From: Sambucus nigra
Taxonomy: Eukaryota > Streptophyta > Magnoliopsida > Dipsacales > Adoxaceae
Reading direction: 5' to 3'
NCBI GenBank assembly: GCA_949130495.1
Contig: OX422208.1
Location: 644,326,023-644,390,022 of the forward strand
Length of the DNA stretch: 64,000 nt
Both the position numbers and the translations under genes were made by a program. This document shows positions 11,740 through 22,439 of this stretch, in pieces; position 1 is the stretch's first letter, and every line of letters starts with the position of its first letter. A model generated the notes under the pieces. It was not told where the DNA came from and did not search any database. It was given only the letters and a program-made list of their open reading frames with translations.

Positions 11740-13440
11740 GGTTATTAGTTTTTACATCTATTTATTTTTTTTAAGGGGAAACGCTCTCATAATTCTCAAA
11801 GTGTATAAAAATAGGACACTCCATGTAATTTTATAAATTTAGTCCCTGTGCTAAGAATACTATAGAAAATGATGAAAAATGGTGCCGCTGGCGCGGACCA
11901 AAAAATGAACTCCTAACTCTGAAGAGACCACACAAATAAATGATATTGTACCACATAGACTATATTTATAAATATATTATGTACTTTTAGGACTTAAATA
12001 ATATTGATTATGGATATAGGATAACAAATATTTCGTTTCCATTTTTAGTCCCGGTTTTCAAATTAAATGGACACGTGGCTTGCTGTGATTGGTTGATGTT
12101 TTATGAATATGGGTTCGCGCCAACGACTTTATTAAAAAATAGGGACTAAAACTATAAATAAAATGTTTATTGTTGTATTTCCAAAATACATATTACAATA
12201 GGTCCTAAATTTACAAAGCCCTGTTTATAAACTTGAAAAACATTGTCCTAAAAATCCAAATATAAAAAGGAACATGACATTTACCTTAATTCTCTATTTT
12301 TTTAAAAATTAATACCTATTCTTTTCTATAAACAATTAAGAGCTCAGTGAACTTCTAAATCAGAATGAATGAATGATATTCATTCAAATATAAAAGTAAC
12401 CATATTTTTTAGATTTAGATTTTATATTTCATATTTAGTCTTCAAATTTCAAACTCAAATAGAAAAACAAATGCAATACTATGCAATGCGCAATGTGTGG
12501 TTCTTCATGTGCATTGTGGGAACGTGATAGCACGTGTCAATGCACAATTTAGTGTGGATGCTTATGACTACACTTATAAAAATGGAAAACATTATACGAA
12601 TATTGTAAACAAAATATAATAAATTAAAATATCATTAAATGTATTTTTTTAATTTAAGTGATACCTTTAACTCTTTCATAATACTTTTAACTCTTTAATA
12701 ATATTTCCTAATGAAAATTAAAATCATAACACCACAAATGTATAAAAATAGTCCATGGTGCTAAAATTTCCAAGAAACCTAGTTTTGCCATTAATTGGCA
12801 AAACATTGTATTTATCTTTTGTAATTAAGTTTATAAATTGAGAATATTAAACAACTTGACATGATATGATAGATATGTAGCACACATGGTTTCATATAGC
12901 AACACCACACATTACATCTTTATAAAAATATAAGAGCTTTCTTCCTCCTATAATTATTATTATAGTGGTTCCATATATGAAACTAAAATTGCAAAAAACA
13001 GTTGATATTTTAATTTCTAATGGGGATTTAACACATTAAACGGGTTATTAAAATGAATATATATGCTTGTGATTAATATAAAATTGATATAAAAAATAAC
13101 ATAAAGATAACTACTATAAAGTTTATTTATATTCACCAAAGAAAAATACGTTTCTTATATTTTATTCCATATGCTTCCTCCCATTTCTCATCTTTGTAAC
13201 TTACAAAATCCTTTACTACAAACCACCAAGATTTTCATGTACATAACTTAAAGATATTGATTTATAATGAAGAACTTTCTCAATTTCGTAAAATTATAAG
13301 AATAGAGAGAGACATTAATTAGTGATACGGGGTAGAGTAAAGTTTGTAATTCACAACAAAAATACCCAAACCTAAAAAATAATAATGAAACATTATGTTC
13401 AAATCCTTATCTAGGAACACTAATTCAAAAAAAATTATAC
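11740..13440. other. Non-coding AT-rich spacer
   Basis: I see no gene. The stretch has many A/T runs and a small inverted repeat (listed next). It ends at the CTAAC target site (13441-13445) of the Tat1 element. Confidence 0.55.
12043..12151. repeat. Small inverted-repeat unit, MITE-like
   Basis: TTTTAGTCCC at 12043-12052 is the exact reverse complement of GGGACTAAAA at 12142-12151, enclosing about 90 bp that includes ACACGTGGC. Such 'TAGTCCC' ends are common in short plant MITE-like repeats. No clear target duplication was found. Confidence 0.35.
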
Positions 13441-13445
13441 CTAAC

Positions 13446-13855
13446 TATGGATACCTCGATTGAACATTTCATCCCAGATAAGTAGCCCGCTTCAGCTCGG
13501 CCCAAAGTCTGTAGACCACGTGCATAACTAATTCAGTTATGACCCATTCAACACCTAAAATCTCTCACGAGATATTCTAGGAGTCACGGGCTAACGTGGA
13601 GGAGTCCCACACCCCCACTCTCTGAAAAACAACATGTATATATTAAACCTTGAGCCCGGGGCAAAGGCATGCATTTTGTAAACACTCCCCCGGAGTAAAG
13701 AGAAATAAAATACTGAGAGCACTATCGTGGACGTAGGCCTTCTTGCCGAACCACGTATATCTTGTGTTGTGTGTGATTATCATTCTTTTAAGTTCTTTAT
13801 TTATTCTGGTGATTGCCTTTGGTTGTTATTTTGTGTTGAGTTTAGTTGTCACCAC
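13446..13855 (+). repeat. Tat1 5' LTR (interrupted near its end)
   Basis: Aligns with the 3' LTR 27776-28193. Its start has decayed from TGTGGG to TATGGA. It runs to TTGTCACCAC, where the nested copia element enters. The final A of the LTR is at 17956 after the insertion. It contains a CACGTG G-box near 13517-13522, followed at once by the inverted repeat CATAACT-AATTC-AGTTATG (13523-13541), and a TATA-like TGTATATATTAAA at about 13633. Confidence 0.85.
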
Positions 13856-14934
13856 TATAAGCACATTTTTATCATGTCCGAAATGTTTCATTTTTATATG
13901 TCATACGCCGGTTCAATTTGGCACGTCTCTACACGATCTCTCACGACGGACTAAATTTGTATTTCGGGAATCAAGCACTTATTATCTCCATCATGTGCCC
14001 CTTATCTGCCTCAACGACTTCATGTTCCATGATTTTAGGCTCGTAATGCAAGTGGTATGCAAGAGAAGTCAAAACAGTGCAACAAGGCTTGAAAGGGAAG
14101 TTCAAGGGAAATTTGGTAATTTTACAGCCACCATCAGGAGGACCGATCAACTAGAAAGTTGAAGATCTTGCCTCAACAAAGATACTGGAAGAAACGTCAC
14201 CTCAATCTGAGCTACGGTGAATAAGTTATGGCCCGTTGAAAATGGAGATAATTCCAAGAAAAACCTTGGAATTTTTGCTAAGTGTTTAACCCTCTATTCC
14301 AGCGAGCTTCCCCAAACCCAGCCCGAACCGATTATGGGGGACGAACCGGTTCGCAGGGGACCCCGAATCGGTTTGGGTACCCTAACCCTGGCAGTATTTT
14401 TAATTTGTGAAACTCTTCAATTATTTTCCTATAAATACCATCTTCGGTGGAGCTGTTTTGCAAGACTTTGATAGACGAATTTGAGAGTCCTAATACCTCA
14501 AGTCTTAACCTTTTTGAGTCCCAAGACTCATGTTTTAATTCACACAACTTTTCCAAACCTTTGTGAATCCATTTGCAACCTAAGAACACATCCGTGTATC
14601 TGTTTATACCCTTGTGGAGAAGACCGTTCTTCTTCTTCATTGCTGCCCTCCTGGAAAGGAAAAATTCCAGCCGCCGACTACAGATCCGACGCCTGCGGGT
14701 AATTCTATGTCACTGTATTTTCATTGTAATCCGAGAAACGGTATGTTACAATATTATAATGAAAATAAATGGTTTTGCCCCTTTGGGGGATTTTTCCTCA
14801 CATATGTGTGTTTGGATGTTTTTGCAGAGTTATCATCTTGTTCAATCACATATAGTTGCATGTTTAGGATTTAATTGGTAAAAATTGAGTTTAATTAAAT
14901 AATATCTCTATTTGAATGCACGCGCACTCTTTCA
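13856..14934 (+). repeat. Nested copia 5' LTR
   Basis: 1,079 bp, starting TATAAGCACATT (decayed from TGTAAGGACATT as in the sister LTR) and ending CTCTTTCA. A good TATA box TATAAATA lies at 14430-14437. About 77 bp upstream is the perfect 12-bp palindrome CGAACCGGTTCG (14342-14353), flanked by CCGAACCGATT and CCCGAATCGG. Confidence 0.88.
14342..14353 (+). promoter_or_regulatory. U3 palindrome of nested copia LTR
   Basis: CGAACCGGTTCG is self-complementary over 12 bp and sits about 77 bp upstream of the TATA box at 14430. In the sister LTR the equivalent site has decayed (GATGAATCGATTCGC near 17358). Confidence 0.5.
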
Positions 14935-14935
14935 A

Positions 14936-14948
14936 ATTGGTATTAGAG
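14936..14948 (+). other. Nested copia primer binding site
   Basis: ATTGGTATTAGAGC directly follows the LTR end. TGGTATTAGAGC differs by one C-to-T change from the initiator-tRNA-Met complement TGGTATCAGAGC. It confirms plus orientation and copia class. Confidence 0.8.
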
Positions 14949-14984
14949 CACTTCTGGTGGGTGTTTCTATTTTGGTTCTGCTCT

Positions 14985-15363
14985 TGTCTCTTAGTTGAGT
15001 AAGAAGCAAAACTCCATCTCTTTGTCCACTGCAGAGGCTGAGTACATCGCCGCCGAGAGTTGTTGCACGTAACTCTTGTGGATGAAGCAGATGCTGGAGG
15101 ATTATGGGATTTCACAGGACACCATGACCATTTCCCGTGATAACACGAGCGCGATACACATATCCCACAATCCAGTCCAGCATTCGCGCACAAAGCACAT
15201 CAGGATACGTGAGCACTTTATTCGTGAGTTAGTTGAGGAGAAAGTCGTATCCCTGAGTTTTGTTCCCACCGACCATTAGTTAGCCGATATTTTCACGAAA
15301 TCTTTAGATGCCCTTAGATTCGAGAGTCTTAGGAAGTCTTTGGGGATTTGCACAGTTGACTGA
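14985..15363 (+). pseudogene. pol: Copia RNase H / pol C-terminal remnant
   Basis: The frame reads SKKQNSISLSTAEAEYIAA, the conserved copia RNase H segment, then WMKQMLEDYGI, DNTSAIHISHNPVQHSRTKHI and IREHFIRELVEEK, ending LADIFTKSLDA...LRKSLGIC. Stops lie at about 15070 (after ESCCT) and at 15277 (TAG after PTDH). Only the last quarter of the copia polyprotein remains. The deletion joins it within about 50 bp of the primer site, so gag, integrase and RT were removed in one event or in overlapping events. Confidence 0.85.
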
Positions 15364-16859
15364 GGGGTTGGTCCGTGTCTAGCATAGGATGCATTTATGT
15401 CATATCATCTGATGACTATTGCTAGATTGTATCATATGTGTTTGTTTTTCTTTATTTTTTTGAAAAAATCAAAAGATTTTCTTTTTATAAAAATTATAGA
15501 AAATCTCAAAAAGATTTTATTTTGATTAAATGTTGAAAAATCCAAAAAAATATTTTTGTATTTTTTTTACACCTCGGGTGGATGAGCATTTAAGATAGTC
15601 GAGTCATAATTTCATTCCATTTATCCATGTGACTGTTTGATAGAGATTTGAGACGCTACATCATTTCATCCATGTGCTTTACATTAGTTAAAGTCTTTGA
15701 GATGTGATTAGCTATATCCTTCTACATGTTTGACTCCTATCTCCTTTATTGCACACATGCACGACTATATTTGATTACTGTACTTGTCTATCACATATTG
15801 GCTTGAGTGTTTCTATCTCAATTCTGTCTATACAACGTACAATATGCGATAAAACTTGACAAGATTGGAATGCATGTAAAAATCGCTTTGGTGAGACTGT
15901 GTGATTATTTGAAAACGGGGAAGGACCTAAAAAATGGAAGAATTTTATTATCCGGGGTCCAAAAAGGTTAAAAGAGCCCTAAAAAAACTTTAAAGGCAAT
16001 AAAAACAATGCATGCCAAATATGGGCCATTAGGTTTCACCATCAATTCTCCAAAGTTTGAGAATTTAGATTACCTTTATTAAATATATAAATCTGAGGGA
16101 GTTTGGTTGGAGAATTTAAATGAGTTTGCACTTGAAAGTCCTGAAGAAGCATGAAATCGTTTTGGACGTCATTGGTGTGAAAATCACTTTGAGCTTTGAT
16201 TTGTTGATTTAATTGAGTCAATGTCTCATGTTTCCATTTTTTTACACCTAAGGAATATTTTGAGTTCATTCGTTAGGAGTATCTGATATTCATCGTGCAC
16301 CTATGTCATGTTTGTATGCATTGATTTTTCTATCGAATTTGATCACACCCATACATTTACGCTATCATTGACTTGGTTGTTTTGTGCTCGTTCATGGTGT
16401 GTTTCTTTGTTTATATTCTTTGTGAGAAAAATTTTAAAAAAAAATCAAAAATAGTGGTTTATTACCTTGTGACATTATCCATGTACATCTTTTTCTGCTT
16501 CTCATATCTGTCTATTTGGGGACATCATAAAAAGGGGAAGAAAGAATTATCATATTATGGGGGAGTTTTGAGTTTGAGGATCTATTTTAAATTGGTATCT
16601 ATGTTTAGCTCAGTTCAAACTTGATATGTCACGTGGCATTTTCTTCTTCTCATGTGTGTAGGTACTACATTTATGCTCACTGAATTGCACACCCTGATGA
16701 GAAATGCTTTGAAAGTTTTGAAGATTTGAAGAACAAACGATGAACGATGAAGTCTTATTCATGTGTATCTTTCCAGTTTTGGGTTCATGGAAGGGTATAT
16801 TTGTATAGGCAATTTTTTTATTCGATAATTCGGATTTTTTATGTATTTACCGGCATAGA
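15364..16859 (+). other. Nested copia 3' untranslated internal region
   Basis: About 1.5 kb from the end of pol to the polypurine tract. Short A/T-rich frames only, no protein motif seen. It is unusually long for copia and may include unrecognised insertions. Confidence 0.5.
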
Positions 16860-16873
16860 CATAGGGGGAGATT
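16860..16873 (+). other. Nested copia polypurine tract
   Basis: CATAGGGGGAGATT runs directly into the second LTR start TGTAAGGACATT at 16874, as expected for plus-strand priming. Confidence 0.8.
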
Positions 16874-17950
16874 TGTAAGGACATTTTTACCATGTCCGAA
16901 ATGTTTCATTTTTATATGTTGTACGTCGGTTCAATTTAGCACGTCTCTACACGATATCTCACGACGGCCTCAATTCTAATTCCGGGAATCAAGCATTTAT
17001 TATCTCCATCATGTGTCCCTCATCTGCCTCAACAACTTCACGTTCCATGATTTTAGGCTCATAATGCAAGTGGTATGCAAGAGAAGTCAAAACAGTGCAA
17101 TAAGGCTTGATAGGGAAGTTCAAGGGAAATTTGGTAATTTTACAGCCACTGTCAGGAGGACCGGTCAACTGGAAAGTTGAAGAGCTTGCCTCAACAAAGA
17201 TACTAGAAGAAACGACACCTCAATCCGAGCTACAGTGAACAAGTTATGGCCCGTTGAAAATGGAGATAATTCCAAGAAAAAACTTGGAATTTTTGCTAAG
17301 TGTTTATCCCTCTATTCCAGCGAGTTTCCCCGAACCCAGCCCGAACCGATTCGGGGGGATGAATCGATTCGCAGGGGACCTCGAACCTGTGGGTACCTTG
17401 TACGCTAGCAGTATTTTTAATTTTTGAAACTCTTCAATTATTTCCCTATAAATACCATCTTCGGGGGAGCTGTTTTGCAAGACTTTGATAGACGAATTTG
17501 AGAGTCCTAATACCTCAAGCCTTCACCTTTTTGAGTCTCAGGACTCATGTTTTGATTCGCACAACTTTTCCAAACCTTTGTGAATCCATTTGCAACCCTA
17601 GAACACATTCGTGTGTCTGTTTATACCCTTGTGGAGAATACCGTTCTTCTTCTTCATTGCTGCCCTCCTGGAAAGGGAAAATTCTAGCCGTCGACTACAG
17701 ATTCGACGCCTGCGGGTAATTCTGTGTCACTGTATTTTCCTTGTAATCCGAAAAACTGTATGTTATAATATTATAATGAAAATAAATAGTTTTGCCCCTT
17801 TGGCGGATTTTTCCTCACATGTGTGTTTTTGAATATTTTTGCATGAGTTATCATCTTGTTCAATCACATAGTTGCATGTTTAGGATTTAATTGATAAAAA
17901 CTGAGTTTAATTAAATAATATCTTTATTTAAACGCACGCGCACTCTTTCA
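16874..17950 (+). repeat. Nested copia 3' LTR
   Basis: 1,077 bp, a close copy of 13856-14934 with intact TG start (TGTAAGGACATT) and CA end (CTCTTTCA). TATA box TATAAATA at 17447-17454. Confidence 0.88.
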
Positions 17951-17958
17951 ATCACAAC

Positions 17959-17976
17959 TGGCGCCGTATGTGGGAA
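17959..17976 (+). other. Tat1 primer binding site
   Basis: TGGCGCCGTATGTGGGAA follows the rejoined end of the Tat1 5' LTR by two bases. The TGGCGCCGT start is typical of plant gypsy elements and, as I recall it, fits the 3' end of tRNA-Asp. Confidence 0.75.
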
Positions 17977-18023
17977 GCGTTTGTTTTCCTTAAAGAAAGC
18001 CTTCACCAATAAGAATTTGGAAT

Positions 18024-19340
18024 GTCTAGTCACAACAACAATGCCCCTCAAGCAAGGGATATTCAAGAACAACCTGCCCCCCGCAGGATCAGATCTGAAG
18101 TTTGATGTTCAAATCCTAGGGCTCACCCAGAACGACATGCTTCGGAGGAAAGCCAATGACCAGTCAGGTCCACACAAGTCTTCAGGCTAATCAACGCCTA
18201 TGAGGCCAAGCTCTAAGAGCAAGAGGAGGCCACTCGTAAGTAAGAAGCTGAGAATGCTCGTCTCAAAAGAAGATTGGAGAAGATGAAGAGAGAACTCCAT
18301 CGTAACACCAGGCAACATCAATATCGCACTCCTAGCCCTCATGCGAGCAAGTCTCGCAGCCGAGAAGGAGCCCTAGATGTGGATCTCGAAGATTTGAGGA
18401 ACACTTTTCAGATGATGACTTGCTCGAGCAACAGTAACCAACTCGTCGTTATAGGAGCCCAACTTGAGGGAATGATGACATACGAAATTTGGTCCTGAAA
18501 GAAATGGACCAGCACCCAGCGCATCGGGGTGCCAGATCGACCAGAGAGCTATCCAAGCGAGCTCTCAGAACCCAGATGAAATCTCCTTTCTCAAGGGATA
18601 TAGAAGTAGAAGAAGCCCCCAAGAAGTTCGCAATTCCCAGATTCAAGATTTATGATGGAAAGACTGATCGTATCGAGCATGTTAGGCAGTACAGACAAGC
18701 CATGACCCTCTGGAACCATAAGGATGCACTAATGTGCCGGATCTTTCCCTCGAGCTTGCACAATGTGGCCCATAACTGGTTCGAGAGACTCCCTCACAGA
18801 TCCATCAGGAGCTTTGAGTCCCTGACAAAGTTCTTCATAGCTCGCTTCACTACCAGTAGCTCCCATCCAAAGAGGATGGATGCCTTGTTGACAATGAAGA
18901 AAACGCCACAAGAGAGCGTCAGAGACTATGCAAAAAGATATTATGAGTTATTCAACGAGGTTAATGACTGCTCGGAGTAGGTCGTTATGGCATCCTTTAA
19001 GATTGGCCTACCCAACTCCTCCCTCTTGCACTAATCCCTCACTAAGAAGGAGGCCACGACCATTGATGACCTAATGGCTAGTATTGAAAAATATGCCAAA
19101 GTTAAGGATGTGATCCCCCTCAGTGCAGGGGAGAATGGTCACACCAAGTTCACCAGTAAGAGCAGCAACAAATATGAGAACCAAAAGATCGGAAATAAAA
19201 ATGGGGGCAAAAGTGGCTCCAAGAGCGAAAATAAAAATGATGCTTCAAAAGCATTTCAGGCAGCGAACACTACCTTTAAAGAACCAATCTACAAGATTTT
19301 GGCAAAGATCAAGGATGAGCCGTCCGTTAAGTAGCCCAGA
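18024..19340 (+). pseudogene. gag: Tat1 gag
   Basis: The frame opens MSSHNNNAPQARDIQEQ at 18024. A charged coiled-coil-like stretch follows (18240-18340), then the retrotransposon gag core at about 18600-18980, with MTLWNHKDALMCRIFPSSL, AHNWFERLP, SLTKFFIARF and the QESVRDYAKRYYELFNEV block. A lysine/asparagine-rich segment lies at 19130-19330. Frames shift at least twice and there are stops at 18979 and 19332. The core motifs are those of plant Ty3/gypsy (PF03732-type) gag. The product would be the capsid protein. Confidence 0.8.
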
Positions 19341-19343
19341 AAG

Positions 19344-20153
19344 ATGGGAGGAGATTCCTCAAAAAGGAACAACGCACTAAGATGTGATTTCCACAAAGAG
19401 GGTGGGCATAAAATCGAGCACTGCAAGGCTCTCAAGTCTCACCTTAAAGAGTTATCCCAAACTGGACATTTAAACGAATTTGTGGAGAAAAAAGCAGAGA
19501 AGGTCACTGCCAATGGAGACTCGAGGCCTGACAACGTGCTCGAGGAGGATATTGGCCATGAGTTCGCAGTGATTCATGGGGCATCGGATCTAAAGCAGAT
19601 TCAAGGAAGCTCAATTTGGATGGAAGTTAAAAAGCTTACGGCAGTAATGCAAGCTTTTCAAATCGATCCAGCTAAAACGCAAGCAGGAAAGCATCGACGA
19701 GCAGATGACGTCGACTACAGCAAACACATTGTGTTTACGGATGAAGACCTAGTGGGAGTAAGGACCCCAAATCATTATGCCTTGATCATTACACTCAGGA
19801 TAGCTAACTACGATGTCGATAAGTTATTCGTCGACCAGGGTTGGTCATTCGAAGTAATGTATCTCAACCTATTCAGGAAGTTAAAGTTAAGCATCGTCGA
19901 CTTAAAGGAAGCCATCGTTCCTCTAGTTGGATTTGTCGGTAAAGTGACCATCCCTTTGGGAAAGATTATACTGCCAATAAGAGCAGGAAGTGTCTCCAAA
20001 ATGATCGAGTTTCTGGTGATCGACATTGACTCACCCTACCAGGCCATCGTTGGCGGAGGGTGGTTATATGCAATGAAGGCCATTCTCTCTACCTACCACC
20101 AGAAACTAAAATATGTGACTGAGCGAAGAGTGATGAAGATCACGCAATGGTGA
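19344..20153 (+). pseudogene. pol: Tat1 gag C-terminus and retropepsin protease
   Basis: A 269-residue open stretch. It begins with a Cys/His motif CDFHKEGGHKIEHCKALK (Tat-type nucleocapsid knuckle, about residues 14-31) and ends in an aspartic protease domain: LFVDQGWSFEVMY in place of the usual VD-G/S-G-S-S, a hydrophobic VGFVGKVTIPLG sheet, and the late motif AIVGGGWLYAMKAILSTYHQKLKY. The catalytic aspartate is kept but the flap-side DSG/DGG is DQG, so activity is doubtful. A stop at 20151 separates it from the linker before RT. Confidence 0.8.
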
Positions 20154-21130
20154 GAAAGTGCTTTATAGCAGTTATCCACCCAAAGCCGAAGAAGAAGGTC
20201 GAGAAGGCCAAGGAAAAGGTTGAAGAACAAAAAGGTTTGATACCTTCCAAATATAAGCTAAAATATGGAACACCTGGAGTGGAGGAGACCGGGCTCCTCC
20301 CCTCTAAGCGAGTCGTTGAGAACCTGGAGGAAGTCGCAGTCTCAACAATAAAAAAGATAGGATGTTCTTGATCGGGGCCTCTCTCACACATCGATAGAAG
20401 AAGGAACTCACAGTACTTTTGTAGAATAACTCAGACATTTTCGCGTGGGAACCCTACGAGTGGCCTGGGATTGATCCTAGTTTGGTTTGTCATCATTTTC
20501 ACATTGACCCGACTTTCAAGCTTGCGCAAAAGGCACGACGAACTGCACCCGAGAAGGCCAAGGCTGTGGAGAAGTAAGTGGAAAAGCTTCTGGATGCAGG
20601 ATCCATACGGGATGTTCAATTACCTAAGTGGTTGTCCAACCCAGTAGTGGTCCCAAAAAGCAATGGAAATAGAGAGTCTGTATTGACTTCACTGACCTTA
20701 ATAGAGCATGCCCTAAAGACAGTTTTCCTCTTCTAAAGATCGACCAATTGGTAGACGCCACAACAACTCATGAAAGAATGAGTTTCCTAAACGCATACTT
20801 CGGGTACTAAAAAATCCCTCTACACGAGCCAAATCAAGACAAGACAACATTCATCACCACCGTCGGGTTATATTGTTACAAGGTCATGCCCTTTGGGCTA
20901 AAAAATGCAGGAGCAACCTACAAGCGGTTGGTCACCAAAATATTCAAAGACCAAATGGGAAGCACCATGGAGGTCTACATCGATGATATGCTCGTCAAGA
21001 GCAGGCTTAAAGAAGACCACCTCTCAAACATATCAAGGACCTTCGAAATCCTCAGGAAATACCAAATGAAGCTTAACGCAAGTAAGTGTTACTTCGGTGT
21101 CCAGTCAGGAAAATTTCTCAGGTAGTTAGT
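20154..21130 (+). pseudogene. pol: Tat1 reverse transcriptase
   Basis: After a lysine-rich linker (20160-20370) the RT begins near 20415 with DPSLVCHHFHIDPTFK, then LLDAGSIRDVQLPKWLSNPV and VVVPKSNGN, a frameshift, FTDLNRACPKDSFPL, DKTTFITTVGLYCYKVMPFGL, KNAGATYKR and the catalytic YIDDM (about 20970-20985), ending FEILRKYQMKLNASKC. RT copies the element RNA into DNA in the capsid particle. YIDD is the accepted gypsy form. Stops at 20576, about 20808 and 21123, and the frameshift near 20675, inactivate it. Confidence 0.85.
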
Positions 21131-21144
21131 TAGCGAGAGAGGCA

Positions 21145-21714
21145 TTGAAGCCAACCCAAACCAGATTGACGCCATCAATAGGGTGCAGCCCCTCGTACGA
21201 TAAGAGAGTGCAGAAGCTCACGAGAATGCTGGCCACCCTAAATCGGTACATCTCGAAGTCATCTGAAAGGTGCCAGTTATTCTTCCAGTTGTTGAAGAAA
21301 AGTAAAAATGTGGAGTGGAACGAGGATTACTGGAAGGCATTAGAGGAGCTCAAAGCTTACCTCAGCACACTACCCTTGATCGTAATACCTCAGGAAAATG
21401 ATTCTATGTACCTATACCTCGCTGCTTCCAGCCACGCTGTCAGTTCTTTACTGGTATGCGAAACAATGGGAATCCAGCACCTAGTCTATTACACAAGCAA
21501 GTCTTTCTTGGACGCCGAACAGCGATACCTACCACTGGAAAAGTTTGCCTTTGCACTAGTGGTAGCCTCGAGAAAATTGAAACATTATTTCGAAGCTCAC
21601 TCCATCATCGTCTTTACATCTCACCCCCTTAAAGCAGTCATTCAAAAAGCATATCTATCTAATAGACTATCAAAGTGGTCAGTCGAGCTCGAGCGATTTG
21701 ACATCCAGTTTTAG
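21145..21714 (+). pseudogene. pol: Tat1 RNase H (first copy)
   Basis: 189 residues. The connection motif ATLNRYISKSSERCQLFFQLL and FQWNEDY-like VEWNEDYWKALEELK are followed by the RNase H core LPLIVIPQENDSMYLYLAASSHAVSSLLV, YYTSKSFLDAEQRYLPLEK and FALVVASRKLKHYFEAHSI, ending LKAVIQKAYLSNRLSKWSVEL. It degrades the RNA of the RNA:DNA hybrid. The small segment around 21180-21230 is frameshifted. A TAG at 21712 ends the frame. Confidence 0.85.
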
Positions 21715-21825
21715 CCAAGGAATACAATCAAGGGATAAGTCCTCACCGACTTCATCGCAGAGTTCATAGGAGAACATCCTTGCGACCAAACTCAACCTAT
21801 TGGTCAAAAGGAAGACCCATCGGCA

Positions 21826-22200
21826 CAAGGTGTTTGGCGACTGTTCATTGACGGAGCCTCCAACTCTAAAGGGGCAGGAGCGGGCATCGTGCTGGTTACC
21901 CCTGAAGATGCAATCATCGAGCAAGGAATCAAGCTTGGATTTGAAGCCTCCAATAACGAAACAGAGTATAAAGCATTGATAGCAGGACTACAGAAGGCAC
22001 GCGCACTGGGAGCAAGACAACTCCAAGTATTCGAAGACTCACAACTCGTCTCCAACCAGATAAATGGCCACTTCAACACTAGGGATGACAGAATGGCGGC
22101 CTACCTCGCTACGGCAAAAAAAATAATGGCTAACTTCGAACAGGTCAGTGTCCAACAATTTTCTAGAGGATAAAACAACCATGTTGACGCCCTAGCAGCC
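21826..22200 (+). pseudogene. pol: Tat1 second RNase H (aRNH), Tat-lineage hallmark
   Basis: RLFIDGASNSKGAGAGIVLV, then NNETEYKALIAGLQKARALGARQLQVFEDSQLVSNQI and a diverged RADALA-like VDALAA at the end. This is the archaeal-type RNase H that plant Tat/Ogre elements carry after the ordinary one. The acidic D (FIDG), E (ETEY) and D (EDSQ) positions are conserved. A single stop (22171) precedes the last motif. Confidence 0.85.
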
Positions 22201-22439
22201 TTGAGTTCAGCGATCAATTCGAACTTGAAGAGAATAATTTCGATCGACTTCCTCGCCCAACCAAGCATTAATCAGAGCGACGAACAACAAAACACAGGTC
22301 ATGTTCTCCAGATTGAATCAGCCCCCAGTTGGATGGACCCCCTAAGGGATTATTTGAAAGATGGTGCACTACCAAACGATAAGAAGACCGCTCATTAGAT
22401 AGGAGTCAAAGTTACTCGCTTTCACTTATCTCTTGAGGG

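Larger units (their letters stand above)
13856..17950 (+). mobile_element. Nested, internally deleted copia element
   Basis: A 4.1-kb element inserted almost at the end of the Tat1 5' LTR. LTRs are 13856-14934 and 16874-17950. The flanking target duplication is ACCAC (13851-13855) and ATCAC (17951-17955), one base apart. The primer site after the first LTR is of the initiator-Met type. Internally only about 1.9 kb remains, with the C-terminal part of pol (RNase H). Gag, protease, integrase and RT are gone. It is therefore non-autonomous. The insertion separates the host LTR from its primer site. Confidence 0.88.

Noticed and set aside
14217..14881. Several overlapping frames in the nested copia LTR (for example LYPCGE...SSLLPSWKGK)
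   Set aside because: They fall in an LTR with a duplicate copy at 17498-17832. No family motif, and the region is the R/U5 part just after the TATA box.
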